The position numbers were made by a program, and so were the translations under genes. From Candidatus Epulonipiscium sp. (lineage in GTDB: Bacteria > Bacillota > Clostridia > Lachnospirales > JAAYNZ01): a DNA stretch of 53,469 nt. The stretch lies in assembly GCA_012524135.1 (NCBI GenBank), contig JAAYSE010000086.1, forward strand, positions 1 through 53,469. The letters run 5' to 3'. Positions 45,322 to 53,330 of this stretch are shown piece by piece (positions within the stretch are counted from its first letter, which is position 1; every line of letters starts with the position of its first letter). A model generated the notes under the pieces. That model did no database searches. It saw only the letters and a list, made by a program, of their open reading frames with translations, and was not told the origin of the DNA.

Positions 45322-46554
45322 ATGAAGGCAGAAATTATTGCAGTTGGAACAGAAATTTTGTTAGGAGAAATTACAAATACTAATGCTCAATACATCGCTA
45401 AAAAATTGGCTGACTTAGGAATTTTTGTTTATTATCAGACAGTAGTTGGTGATAACCCAAAACGCCTGAAAGAAATTTATAAACAAGGATTTCAAAGAGC
45501 AGATCTTTTAATTACAACTGGTGGCTTAGGACCTACTCAAGATGATTTAACAAAAGAAATAGCGGCTGATTATTTTCAAAAGAAAATGATATTCGATGAT
45601 TTCAGTTGGACAAAGATTCAGCATTATTTTATGAAACGCAATGTACCACTAGTAGAAGGAAATAAAAAACAAGCTTTTTTTCCTGAAGAAGCGTATATTA
45701 TACCAAATTCTAAGGGAACAGCACCTGGATGTATTATAGAAAAAGAAGGTAAGATACTGATTCTCCTTCCAGGGCCGCCTAGTGAAATGATTCCTATGTT
45801 TGAAGAATTCGTCATTCCTTATTTACAAAAATTTCAAGAAGAAATTTTAGTGTCCAAAGTTGTACATGTAGTAGGTATAGGAGAAAGTCAAGTAGAGGAA
45901 CAGTTGGAGGATATTATTAAAAAACAAACCAATCCAACTATTGCGCCTTACGCTACCAAAGGAGAAGTACGATTACGCTTAACAGCTCGTAGTAAAACAA
46001 AGGAAGAAGGCTTAGCTTTAATAGAACCGATAGAGAAAGAAATTCGAAAACGTTTAGGTGTCCATGTTTATGGTGTCAATTCAACTACTTTAGAAGAAGA
46101 GCTTGTACGCCTATTGCTAGAAAGAAAATATACGATTAGTTTGGCTGAATCTTGTACAGGAGGTATGATTTGTAGTCGTTTGGTAAATTGTTCTGGAGTT
46201 TCTCAGGTACTAATAGAAGGAGCTGTTACGTATTCTAATGATGCTAAAAAAAGACGGTTAGGAGTAAAAAGTGAAACATTAGAACAATATGGAGCAGTAA
46301 GCGAAGAAACAGCTAGAGAAATGGCTATAGGAATAGCAAAGGCGGCTCAAACAGATATCAGTCTTAGTGTGACAGGTATTGCAGGCCCTGAAGGTGGTAG
46401 TCAAGAAAAACCAGTAGGTTTAGTTTATATTTCTATATATTATCATGGAAAAGTAAAAGTACGAAAATGTAAATTTTCTGGAACACGTCAACAAATTAGA
46501 GAACGGGTAACAATAGAAGCGTTAGATTGGTTACGGCAAGAATTATTAAAATAA
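45322..46554 (+). CDS. cinA: CinA-family protein (ADP-ribose pyrophosphatase / NMN deamidase)
   Basis: Two-domain protein of 410 residues: an N-terminal MoaB-like COG1058 domain (EIIAVGTEILLGEITNTNAQY, TTGGLGPTQDDLTKE), a pyrophosphatase in studied members, and a C-terminal CinA deamidase domain (SLAESCTGGMICSRL, VTGIAGPEGGSQEKPVGLVYI) that recycles NMN. It precedes recA, as in streptococci and many Bacillota where cinA-recA is a competence/SOS-linked pair, but here recA has its own promoter starting next to the cinA stop. ATG 45322 follows AAGAAGGGG. Confidence 0.93.
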   Translation: MKAEIIAVGTEILLGEITNTNAQYIAKKLADLGIFVYYQTVVGDNPKRLKEIYKQGFQRADLLITTGGLGPTQDDLTKEIAADYFQKKMIFDDFSWTKIQHYFMKRNVPLVEGNKKQAFFPEEAYIIPNSKGTAPGCIIEKEGKILILLPGPPSEMIPMFEEFVIPYLQKFQEEILVSKVVHVVGIGESQVEEQLEDIIKKQTNPTIAPYATKGEVRLRLTARSKTKEEGLALIEPIEKEIRKRLGVHVYGVNSTTLEEELVRLLLERKYTISLAESCTGGMICSRLVNCSGVSQVLIEGAVTYSNDAKKRRLGVKSETLEQYGAVSEETAREMAIGIAKAAQTDISLSVTGIAGPEGGSQEKPVGLVYISIYYHGKVKVRKCKFSGTRQQIRERVTIEALDWLRQELLK

Positions 46555-46557
46555 TAG

Positions 46558-46586
46558 TTGACGAACAAGAAAATATGGGCTATAAT
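46558..46586 (+). promoter_or_regulatory. Sigma-A promoter of recA
   Basis: TTGACG (46558-46563), 17 bp, TATAAT (46581-46586), directly after the cinA stop codon. Confidence 0.85.
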
Positions 46587-46588
46587 AA

Positions 46589-46600
46589 GAACATGAGTTC
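46589..46600 (+). promoter_or_regulatory. LexA (SOS) box of recA
   Basis: GAACATGAGTTC matches the Gram-positive LexA/DinR core GAAC-N4-GTTC. It covers the predicted transcript start just after the -10, placing recA under SOS repression. Confidence 0.85.
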
Positions 46601-46652
46601 GATATAGATCGGATGAATGAGAAAGGTGGTGACCTGGTTATACCAGGGAAAT

Positions 46653-47714
46653 ATGGATCAAGATAAATTAAAGGCATTGGATTCTGCAATTACACATATT
46701 CAAAAACAATTTGGTAAAGGTTCAATTATGAAACTGGGAGAATCTCAAGAAAATATGAATATTGAGACAGTTCCTACTGGTTCTTTAAGTTTAGATATTG
46801 CATTAGGAGTTGGTGGAATTCCTAGGGGTAGGATTATTGAAGTATATGGACCAGAATCTTCAGGAAAAACTACTGTGGCTTTGCATATGGTAGCAGAAGT
46901 ACAAAAATTAGGTGGCATTGCAGCTTTTATTGATGCTGAACATGCCTTAGATCCTAGTTATGCAAGCCGCTTAGGAGTTGATGTAGATAATCTTTATATT
47001 TCTCAACCAGATCATGGAGAACAAGCATTAGAGATTGCTGAAACGATGGTTCGTTCAGGTGCTATTGATATAGTTATTGTTGACTCGGTTGCCGCCTTAG
47101 TACCTAAAGCAGAAATCGAAGGAGAGATGGGCGATAGTCATATGGGACTTCAAGCGCGATTGATGTCTCAAGCTCTTCGTAAATTGACCGGAGTAGTTAA
47201 TAAATCCAAGTGTATTGTTGTATTTATTAATCAATTACGTGAAAAAGTTGGAATTGTTTTTGGCAGTCCTGAAACTACTACAGGAGGTCGTGCTTTAAAA
47301 TTTTATGCCTCTATCCGTTTAGATGTTCGACGTATTGATTCTGTTAAACAAAGTAATGATTTTGTAGGAAATAGAACTAGAGTAAAAGTAGTAAAAAACA
47401 AAGTAGCACCTCCTTTTAAACAAGCAGAATTTGATATTATGTATGGAGAAGGAATTTCAAGAGAAGGAGATGTTCTTGATTTAGGATCTGATTTAGATAT
47501 TGTTTCAAAAAGTGGATCTTGGTATTCTTATGGAGAAATCCGGTTAGGACAAGGACGAGAAAATGGAAAGATTTTTCTTAAAGAAAATCCAGATATTTGC
47601 TTTGAAATTGAAAATAAAATACGTGAACATTATCAATTACCTTTATTATCAGTAAAAGAAATGGAAGAGAAAGTAGAAGAATTACAAAAAGAAGATGTAA
47701 ATGAGGAAGAGTAA
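46653..47714 (+). CDS. recA: Recombinase RecA
   Basis: ATP-dependent strand-exchange protein and SOS co-protease. Walker [13 protein letters not shown] near residue 64, the [30 protein letters not shown] loop region, and [14 protein letters not shown] are all standard. 353 residues from ATG 46653 ([13 protein letters not shown]), the usual N-terminus; the ORF-track ATG 46617 adds 12 atypical residues and has no good ribosome binding site. The strong AAAGGTGG site (46622-46629) is 23 nt from this ATG, but a CCTGGT/ACCAGG hairpin between them would shorten the gap to 8 nt. Followed by its own terminator, then recX. Confidence 0.97.
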   Translation: MDQDKLKALDSAITHIQKQFGKGSIMKLGESQENMNIETVPTGSLSLDIALGVGGIPRGRIIEVYGPESSGKTTVALHMVAEVQKLGGIAAFIDAEHALDPSYASRLGVDVDNLYISQPDHGEQALEIAETMVRSGAIDIVIVDSVAALVPKAEIEGEMGDSHMGLQARLMSQALRKLTGVVNKSKCIVVFINQLREKVGIVFGSPETTTGGRALKFYASIRLDVRRIDSVKQSNDFVGNRTRVKVVKNKVAPPFKQAEFDIMYGEGISREGDVLDLGSDLDIVSKSGSWYSYGEIRLGQGRENGKIFLKENPDICFEIENKIREHYQLPLLSVKEMEEKVEELQKEDVNEEE

Positions 47715-47744
47715 GACGTAGTAAAAAATACAATAAACGTATAT

Positions 47745-47792
47745 AAGCTCTATGCTTATCCAATGTGGACGAGCACAGAGCTTTTCTCTTTT
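47745..47792 (+). terminator. Intrinsic terminator of recA
   Basis: AAGCTCT (47745-47751) with AGAGCTT (47777-47783), continued by TGCT/AGCA after an A-C mismatch, followed by TTTCTCTTTT. Confidence 0.75.
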
Positions 47793-47931
47793 GGATTATT
47801 TTACATCATTTTGCAATCGTTTTATAGATATTTAAGTTCAAACTGTAATTTTTCTAAAGTCTTATTTAAAGTATAATAAGGTTGATAGTATTTTCTTATC
47901 GTTGATATGAGTAGAAGAGGTGATGTTATTC

Positions 47932-48576
47932 ATGATGAAAATTACAAAAATAGAACCACAAAAACGACGTAAAAATCGTTGGTCTATTTTTATTAATGGA
48001 GAATTTTCTTTTGGCATCAGTGCAGATGATCTATATCATTTAGGATTAAAAGAAGGACAAATAATTGAAAAAAAAGAATTAAAATATATTGAAGATACTA
48101 TTTTATATACAAAGGGTAAAGATAAAGCTCTTCATTTGCTCAGTTATCGAAGTAGAACAGAGAAAGAAATTAGGCAACGGTTATATCAAGAGTCTTATCC
48201 TAAGAGGGTAATTGATCGAATTGTTGACTTTTTATATAAATATTCTTTTTTAGATGATAAAGTGTTTGCAGAACAATTTGTAAAAAGTAAAATGCAAGGA
48301 AAACCGATGGGGAAAAAAATGTTAGTTTATCAATTGGAGCAAAAAGGTGTATCAAAAGACATTGCAGAGATAGTAATTGCGAAGCAAGATATTAATGAAG
48401 TAGAAGCCGCTTACCAATTAATTAAAAAAAGAGTTAATATAATGAATATAACAGAGTTTACATTAAAAGAAAAACAAAGAGTATATAATTATTTGCAACG
48501 ACGAGGATTTTCTTATGATAGTATTTATCAAGTATTGGATAAGTTAGAAAAGAACATACAAGAAAATTCAAATTAA
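47932..48576 (+). CDS. recX: Regulatory protein RecX
   Basis: Modulator of RecA filaments, cytosolic. 214 residues with three-helix RecX repeats: DKALHLLSYRSRTEKEIRQRLYQESYPKRVIDRIVDFLYKYSFLDDKVFAEQFVKSK is the diagnostic block, followed by GKKMLVYQLEQKGVSKDIAE. ATG 47932, 9 nt after AGAGGTG, is preferred to GTG 47920, which lies within that site. It lies 217 bp behind recA with a terminator between; a TATAAT near 47873 lacks a good -35, so its promoter is unclear. Confidence 0.9.
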   Translation: MMKITKIEPQKRRKNRWSIFINGEFSFGISADDLYHLGLKEGQIIEKKELKYIEDTILYTKGKDKALHLLSYRSRTEKEIRQRLYQESYPKRVIDRIVDFLYKYSFLDDKVFAEQFVKSKMQGKPMGKKMLVYQLEQKGVSKDIAEIVIAKQDINEVEAAYQLIKKRVNIMNITEFTLKEKQRVYNYLQRRGFSYDSIYQVLDKLEKNIQENSN

Positions 48577-48667
48577 AGAAATAGTAGGTAGTTTATGAGT
48601 GAATCGTTTATATGTTTATAAAAAACAATTTATTTATAGATCCTAGTAGAAGAGAAAGCTTCTATGC

Positions 48668-48696
48668 TTGACATTGGTTTTAAAAAGTAATACAAT
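48668..48696 (+). promoter_or_regulatory. Sigma-A promoter of rny
   Basis: TTGACA (48668-48673), 17 bp, TACAAT (48691-48696): strong vegetative promoter. The 90 bp between the recX stop and this promoter contain a TAGAAG/CTTCTA hairpin but no obvious terminator. Confidence 0.85.
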
Positions 48697-48716
48697 TTAA
48701 ATGTTAGAGTGGACTC

Positions 48717-48740
48717 TTTTGAACAATGAAAACTGAATAA
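48717..48740 (+). promoter_or_regulatory. rRNA-leader-like (boxA-like) element before rny
   Basis: The leader reads GAACAATGAAAACTGAATAA, very like the TTTGAAAACT-type sequence found upstream of 23S rRNA genes in Bacillota, where it overlaps the boxA antitermination signal. The resemblance is from memory; no rRNA gene is nearby. Confidence 0.35.
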
Positions 48741-48748
48741 AGGAGGTG

Positions 48749-50302
48749 TTGGTTATCGGTGAAATTATTATTAGTGTTGTGATAACAGCCGTCATTGTTG
48801 GAATTATTGCTTTTATGACGGGTGTTGCTTATCGAAAAAAAATCGCAGAAGCTCAGATTGGCACAGCAGAAAGAAGAGCATTAGATATTATTAATGATGC
48901 AATTAAGACAGCAGAAGCTAAAAAGAGAGAAATTGCATTAGAAGCGAAAGAAGATGCTCTACAAGTCAAAAATGACTTAGATAAAGAAGTAAAAGAACGT
49001 CGAAATGAACTTCAGCGCCTTGAAAGAAGACTTCTTCAAAAAGAAGAAGCTTTAGATAGAAAAGCAGAATCTTTTGAGAAAAAAGAGTATCAATTTATAC
49101 AAAGAGAAGAAGAGATAGAACAATTAAAGGATGAAGCGATCAAATTACAACACAAACAATTACAAGAATTAGAAAATATTTCAGGATTAACTTCAGATCA
49201 AGCAAAACAATATTTATTAGAAACTATTGAAAGTGAAATAAAACATGAATCTGCTATGCTTATTAAAGAAATTGAAAATCAAACAAAACAAGAAGCAGAT
49301 AAAAAGGCAAGAGATATTATTACCAATGCCATCCAAAAGTGTGCAGCTGATCATGTAGCGGATACAACAGTATCTGTTGTTTCCTTACCCAATGATGAGA
49401 TGAAGGGGCGTATCATTGGACGAGAAGGAAGGAATATTCGAGCTTTGGAAACTTTGACAGGCATAGATCTTATTATTGATGATACTCCTGAGGCCGTTAT
49501 TTTATCTGGGTTTGACCCTATTCGTAGGGAAATTGCCCGCATTGCACTAGAAAAATTAATTGTAGATGGGCGAATTCATCCAGCACGTATTGAAGAAATG
49601 GTAGAAAAAGCAAAGAAGGAAGTAGAAACTATTATTCATGAAGAAGGAGAATCAGCTACTTTTGAAACAGGTGTTCATGGATTACATCCTGAATTAGTAC
49701 GTTTGCTAGGAAAGTTAAAGTATCGAACTAGTTATGGACAAAATGTTCTTAAACATTCTATTGAAGTATCTCATTTAAGTGGCTTAATTGCTGGAGAAAT
49801 AGGAGTCGATATTCGTTTAGCTAAAAGGGCAGGATTATTACATGATATTGGAAAAGCCGTTGATCATGAAATGGAAGGTTCTCATGTTAGTATTGGTGTA
49901 GAGCTTTGTAAGAAGTATCGTGAATCAAAAACAGTTATTAATGCAGTAGAGGCTCATCATGGTGATGTAGAGCCTGAAAGTATTATCGCTGTAATTGTAC
50001 AAGCTGCGGATACTATTTCTGCTGCAAGACCTGGTGCAAGAAGAGAAACGTTAGAAATTTACATTAAACGTTTGCAAAAGCTAGAAGAAATAGCTGATAA
50101 TTTTGAAGGGGTAGAAAAGTCATTTGCTATTCAAGCGGGTAGAGAACTCCGTATTATGGTAATTCCAGAGCAAGTAAATGATGCAGAAATGAATTTACTT
50201 GCTAGGGATATTGCAAAACGCATTGAATGTGAATTAGAATATCCAGGTCAAATAAAAGTGAATATAATTCGTGAAACTAGAGCTATTCAATATGCTAAAT
50301 AA
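48749..50302 (+). CDS. rny: Ribonuclease Y
   Basis: Membrane-anchored endoribonuclease that starts bulk mRNA decay. 517 residues: one N-terminal membrane helix (about 6-28), a long charged coiled coil (about 30-190), a KH domain with [22 protein letters not shown] near residue 215, and an HD domain with [10 protein letters not shown] and [23 protein letters not shown]. The start is uncertain: after AGGAGG (48741-48746) come GTG (overlapping), TTG 48749 (2 nt away), then GTT and ATC; no ATG fits. TTG 48749 is chosen. Its end lies in a long terminator hairpin. Confidence 0.95.
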   Translation: MVIGEIIISVVITAVIVGIIAFMTGVAYRKKIAEAQIGTAERRALDIINDAIKTAEAKKREIALEAKEDALQVKNDLDKEVKERRNELQRLERRLLQKEEALDRKAESFEKKEYQFIQREEEIEQLKDEAIKLQHKQLQELENISGLTSDQAKQYLLETIESEIKHESAMLIKEIENQTKQEADKKARDIITNAIQKCAADHVADTTVSVVSLPNDEMKGRIIGREGRNIRALETLTGIDLIIDDTPEAVILSGFDPIRREIARIALEKLIVDGRIHPARIEEMVEKAKKEVETIIHEEGESATFETGVHGLHPELVRLLGKLKYRTSYGQNVLKHSIEVSHLSGLIAGEIGVDIRLAKRAGLLHDIGKAVDHEMEGSHVSIGVELCKKYRESKTVINAVEAHHGDVEPESIIAVIVQAADTISAARPGARRETLEIYIKRLQKLEEIADNFEGVEKSFAIQAGRELRIMVIPEQVNDAEMNLLARDIAKRIECELEYPGQIKVNIIRETRAIQYAK

Positions 50303-50357
50303 AAATAAAAGCATGAAATTGATTATAACAAATTTCATGCTTTTATTTTTATTTTTT
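50297..50357 (+). terminator. Long perfect terminator hairpin of rny
   Basis: Arms of 24 bp (50297-50320 and 50331-50354) are exact reverse complements with a 10-nt loop; further T residues follow. The left arm includes the last codon and stop of rny. A-rich left and T-rich right flanks make it usable from both strands. Confidence 0.9.
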
Positions 50358-50359
50358 AA

Positions 50360-50384
50360 AGGGTTTTCCAAGTTTTTATAGAAT
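50360..50384 (+). promoter_or_regulatory. Candidate sigma-H promoter of spoVS
   Basis: AGGGTTT (50360-50366), 11 bp, ATAGAAT (50378-50384) fits the sigma-H pattern AGGAwwT-N11/12-RnnGAAT with one mismatch. In Bacillus spoVS is sigma-H dependent. It begins right at the end of the rny terminator. Confidence 0.6.
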
Positions 50385-50421
50385 ATATATAATATAGATA
50401 TCATAGAAGGGAGTTTTCTTA

Positions 50422-50682
50422 ATGGAAATATTAAAGGTTGCATCAAAATCAAATCCAAATTCTGTAGCAGGAGCTTTAGCTAATATTATTCGTGAACAAG
50501 GAAATGCTGAATTGCAAGCAATTGGCGCAGGAGCATTAAATCAAGCTGTAAAAGCAATTATTATTGCAAGAGGATACGTAGCTCCCTCAGGTATTGATCT
50601 TATTTGTATTCCTGCATTTGTAGATATTGAAATTGAGGGGGAAACGCGTACTGCTATTAAATTGATCGTACAGTCAAAATAA
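50422..50682 (+). CDS. spoVS: Stage V sporulation protein S
   Basis: 86-residue Alba-fold protein, near-invariant across spore formers: MEILKVASKSNPNSVAGALANIIREQG, ELQAIGAGALNQAVKAIIIARGYV and SGIDLICIPAFVDIEIEGETRTAIKLIV. It affects septation timing and spore coat assembly in Bacillus; biochemical activity not established. ATG 50422 follows AAGGGAG. Monocistronic, with a sigma-H-like promoter and a shared terminator facing the DUF1540 gene. rny-spoVS neighbourhood is common in Bacillota. Confidence 0.98.
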   Translation: MEILKVASKSNPNSVAGALANIIREQGNAELQAIGAGALNQAVKAIIIARGYVAPSGIDLICIPAFVDIEIEGETRTAIKLIVQSK

Positions 50683-50687
50683 ACTTT

Positions 50688-50722
50688 ATAAAATAAAAGG
50701 CACTTAGTGCCTTTTATTTTAT
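50688..50722. terminator. Bidirectional terminator between spoVS and the DUF1540 gene
   Basis: Arms of 17 bp (50688-50704 and 50706-50722) around a single T, core AAAAGGCACT/AGTGCCTTTT. It ends spoVS on the plus strand and, on the minus strand, contains the stop codon of the DUF1540 gene. Confidence 0.9.
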
Positions 50723-50886
50723 TGTGTTTCTACTTCAAAGCTAAGACAGTCGGTTTCTTCTTTAGATTTTGCATGAGATCCATTGGGACCTATTTGAATA
50801 CTATCTAAGGTACAATATTTGACTTGATCATTATATTGGCAAGACTTTACACTACAATGAATTTTTTGGTCTTCTGGTCGATTCAT
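50719..50886 (-). CDS. DUF1540 cysteine-motif small protein
   Basis: Missed by the ORF track. 55 residues, MNRPEDQKIHCSVKSCQYND then YCTLDSIQIG and a final KEETDCLSFE: the four cysteines fit the DUF1540 pattern (C-x4-C, C, C), a presumed metal-binding or disulfide module. The function is unknown. The start ATG at 50886 follows TAGGAGG on the minus strand. A sigma-G-like promoter lies 36-64 bp upstream, suggesting forespore expression. Convergent with spoVS, sharing its terminator. Confidence 0.85.
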   Translation of the reverse strand: MNRPEDQKIHCSVKSCQYNDQVKYCTLDSIQIGPNGSHAKSKEETDCLSFEVETQ

Positions 50887-50921
50887 ATATATTACCTCCT
50901 AGGTTTTAATATATTCTTTAT

Positions 50922-50950
50922 CAGTATGTACAGATTTGATATTTTTATTC
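50922..50950 (-). promoter_or_regulatory. Candidate sigma-G promoter of the DUF1540 gene
   Basis: On the minus strand GAATA (50950-50946), 17 bp, CATACTG (50928-50922): sigma-G pattern with only the last -10 base differing. Leader of about 28 nt. Between 50951 and 51046 nothing else is recognised. Confidence 0.5.
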
Positions 50951-51046
50951 ATAATGAAAAAGGTAGATAAAAACTTGCAAAATGTTCAAAAAATTTTCTT
51001 TTGGATCACAAAAAAAGCTTCAAAAAGAATTTTTAAAAAATAATAC

Positions 51047-51075
51047 TTGCAAATATCAGAAAAATATATTACAAT
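51047..51075 (+). promoter_or_regulatory. Sigma-A promoter of the aspartate aminotransferase
   Basis: TTGCAA (51047-51052), 17 bp, TACAAT (51070-51075), about 43 bp before the start codon. Confidence 0.7.
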
Positions 51076-51118
51076 AAGAAACATTGAGAGATAGAGTTAT
51101 TATAGGTAGGTGGTTAAA

Positions 51119-52315
51119 ATGTATTTATCTAAAAAAGGAAGTAAAATTAAACCTTCATCTACATTAGTGATTACAGCTAAAGCAAAACAAATGAAGGCAG
51201 AAGGAATAGATGTTATCGGTTTTGGTGCAGGAGAACCTGATTTTGATACCCCTGTTCATATAAAAGAAGCAGCTATTAAAGCTATTCAAGAAGGTTTTAC
51301 AAAATATACACCTGTAGCAGGAATGATTGAACTCCGACAAGCTATTTGTGATCAATTACAAAAGGAATATGGTCTTTTTTATAAATCTAATCAAATAGTT
51401 ATTAGTAATGGGGCTAAGCATTCGTTAACGAATACATTTATGGCAATTTTAAATCCAGGCGACGAGGTTATTATCCCCGCACCTTTTTGGTTGAGTTATC
51501 CTGAGATGGTTTATTTAGCAGATGGTTGTCCTAAAGTAGTTCCTACAAAAAAAGAAAATCAATATAAATTGACACCACAAGAATTAAAGGAAAATATTAC
51601 AGAACGTACAAAGGCATTAATTATTAATAGTCCTAGTAATCCAACAGGTATGATTTATCGAAAGGAAGAATTAGAAGATTTAATAGAGATTGCTTTAGCG
51701 TATGATTTATATATTATTTCAGATGAAATTTATGAAAAATTAATTTATGATGGAGCAAAACATGTTAGTGTAGCTAGTTTAGGATCAAAGGTCTATGAAA
51801 AAACTATTCTGATTAACGGAGTTTCTAAAAGTTATGCCATGACAGGTTGGCGAATTGGATATGCAGCAGCTCATCCAGATATTGCAAAGGTTATATCTAA
51901 TATTCAAAGTCATGGGTCTTCTAATCCAAATTCTGTAGCTCAAAAAGCAGCTTTAGCAGCTATTAAAGGGCCACAAGATTGCGTAGAAGAAATGCGTCAA
52001 GCTTTTGAAAAACGTAGGAATTATATGATGGAACGTATTGAAAAAATGACAGAGTTGTCAGCTTTTAAGCCACAAGGAGCTTTTTATGTGTTAGTGGATA
52101 TCAATGCTTTAATAGGCGCTTCTTATAAAGGACAAATGATTCAAAAAGCTAGTGATTTGGCTTCATTATTATTAGAATATGCTCAAGTAGCTGTTATTCC
52201 ATGTCAAGATTTTGGTTGCCCTAATCATATACGGTTATCTTATGCTATTTCTATGGAAAATATTAAAGAAGGTTTGGATCGTATTGAAAACTTTATTCAA
52301 CAATTATTATTTTAA
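51119..52315 (+). CDS. aspB: Aspartate aminotransferase (class I, subgroup Ib)
   Basis: PLP enzyme interconverting aspartate and oxaloacetate with glutamate. 398 residues, N-terminus KPSSTLVITAKAKQMKAEGIDVIGFGAGEPDFDTP typical of AspB. Motifs: NSPSNPTG, SDEIYEKLIYDG (PLP aspartate), and the Schiff-base lysine in GVSKSYAMTGWRIGY near residue 238. Some members accept prephenate or other acids, so substrate is inferred. ATG 51119, 5 nt after AGGTGG, is preferred to GTG 51110 inside that site. Own promoter and terminator. Confidence 0.9.
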   Translation: MYLSKKGSKIKPSSTLVITAKAKQMKAEGIDVIGFGAGEPDFDTPVHIKEAAIKAIQEGFTKYTPVAGMIELRQAICDQLQKEYGLFYKSNQIVISNGAKHSLTNTFMAILNPGDEVIIPAPFWLSYPEMVYLADGCPKVVPTKKENQYKLTPQELKENITERTKALIINSPSNPTGMIYRKEELEDLIEIALAYDLYIISDEIYEKLIYDGAKHVSVASLGSKVYEKTILINGVSKSYAMTGWRIGYAAAHPDIAKVISNIQSHGSSNPNSVAQKAALAAIKGPQDCVEEMRQAFEKRRNYMMERIEKMTELSAFKPQGAFYVLVDINALIGASYKGQMIQKASDLASLLLEYAQVAVIPCQDFGCPNHIRLSYAISMENIKEGLDRIENFIQQLLF

Positions 52316-52344
52316 ACATTTCTATAAAATATTTTAATGAATAT

Positions 52345-52388
52345 AAAATCATAAAAAGAGGAGTTATCCTTATTTTTATGATTTTTTT
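52345..52388 (+). terminator. Intrinsic terminator of the aminotransferase gene
   Basis: Arms AAAATCATAAAAA (52345-52357) and TTTTTATGATTTT (52373-52385) are perfectly complementary, with an inner AGGA/TCCT pair in the loop, followed by more T. Confidence 0.85.
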
Positions 52389-52414
52389 GTATTATAAGTA
52401 AAAATTGATATAAT
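52387..52414 (+). promoter_or_regulatory. Probable sigma-A promoter of proC
   Basis: TTGTAT (52387-52392), 16 bp, TATAAT (52409-52414), overlapping the end of the preceding terminator's T run. Moderate -35. Confidence 0.5.
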
Positions 52415-52456
52415 AAAAATAGAAGAATAAAAGTTATATATATAAGAGGAGAGAAT

Positions 52457-53260
52457 ATGATGAAGAAGGTTATTGGAGTTTTAGGTGCAGGCAATATGGG
52501 ATTTGCTATTATACAAGGACTTATTCAAAAAGGATGGCAAGATCAAATTTTATTTTTAGATCAATCCGAAAAACGATGTCAGTGGGTATTTGAAAAGACA
52601 GGTTTACATTCAGAAAAAGATATAAAAACATGGGTTCAAAAAGCAGATATTTTAGTTTTTGCTATAAAACCACAACAATATAAAGAAGCTTTACAAAAAA
52701 TACAATCTTATATAAGTCAAAATCAAATTTTAGTAAGTATTGCACCAGGTATTTCAACTACTACCATACAAGATTGGATGGGAATTTTTATAAGAGTTGT
52801 TCGTGCTATGCCTAATACACCAGCATTAATTGGTGAAGGTATGACTGCTCTTTGTTTTTCTAAAGGAGAATATACGGAGGAAGAAAAGTATACTATTGAT
52901 ACTTTGTTTCATTCCTTAGGACAAGTTGAATATTTAAATGAAACAGTTATGGATGCAGTTGTTCCAATTTCTGGTAGTTCACCGGCTTATGTATATATGA
53001 TGATTGAAGCCATGGCAGATGCAGGCGTATTACAAGGATTACCAAGAGAGAAAGCGTATCGTTTAGCAGCTCAAGCAGTACTAGGTTCAGCTAAGATGGT
53101 ACTAGAAACAAAAAAACATCCAGGAGTATTAAAAGATCAAGTATGTTCTCCAAGTGGAACTACGATAGAAGCGGTTCGGATTTTAGAGAAAAAAGGATTT
53201 CGTAGTGCTTTAATAGAGGCGATGGAAGAATGTTATAAAAAAACAAAAGGTTTTAAATAA
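52457..53260 (+). CDS. proC: Pyrroline-5-carboxylate reductase
   Basis: Last step of proline synthesis, NAD(P)H-dependent. 267 residues: Rossmann start VIGVLGAGNMGFAIIQGL, VRAMPNTPALIGEGMTAL near residue 117, and the family signature PISGSSPAYVYMMIEAMADAGVLQGLPREKAYRLAAQAVLGSAKM. The conserved HPGVLKDQVCSPSGTTIEAV follows. Length is normal. ATG 52457 is 5 nt after AGGAG; ATG 52460 is equally possible. proA and proB are not in the window, and no terminator is obvious after it. Confidence 0.97.
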   Translation: MMKKVIGVLGAGNMGFAIIQGLIQKGWQDQILFLDQSEKRCQWVFEKTGLHSEKDIKTWVQKADILVFAIKPQQYKEALQKIQSYISQNQILVSIAPGISTTTIQDWMGIFIRVVRAMPNTPALIGEGMTALCFSKGEYTEEEKYTIDTLFHSLGQVEYLNETVMDAVVPISGSSPAYVYMMIEAMADAGVLQGLPREKAYRLAAQAVLGSAKMVLETKKHPGVLKDQVCSPSGTTIEAVRILEKKGFRSALIEAMEECYKKTKGFK

Positions 53261-53330
53261 AAAATAGATAAGACAAGCATTCATATCTTTCTTTTTTCTC
53301 TCATATATTGGAGTAAAAGGGGGAATGTAG

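Noticed and set aside
46613-46666. 17-codon ORF overlapping the recA start as a leader peptide
   Set aside because: No ribosome binding site before its ATG, and the strong site lies inside it; more likely chance.
48596-48622. Eight-codon ORF between recX and rny
   Set aside because: No ribosome binding site and upstream of the rny promoter; chance ORF.
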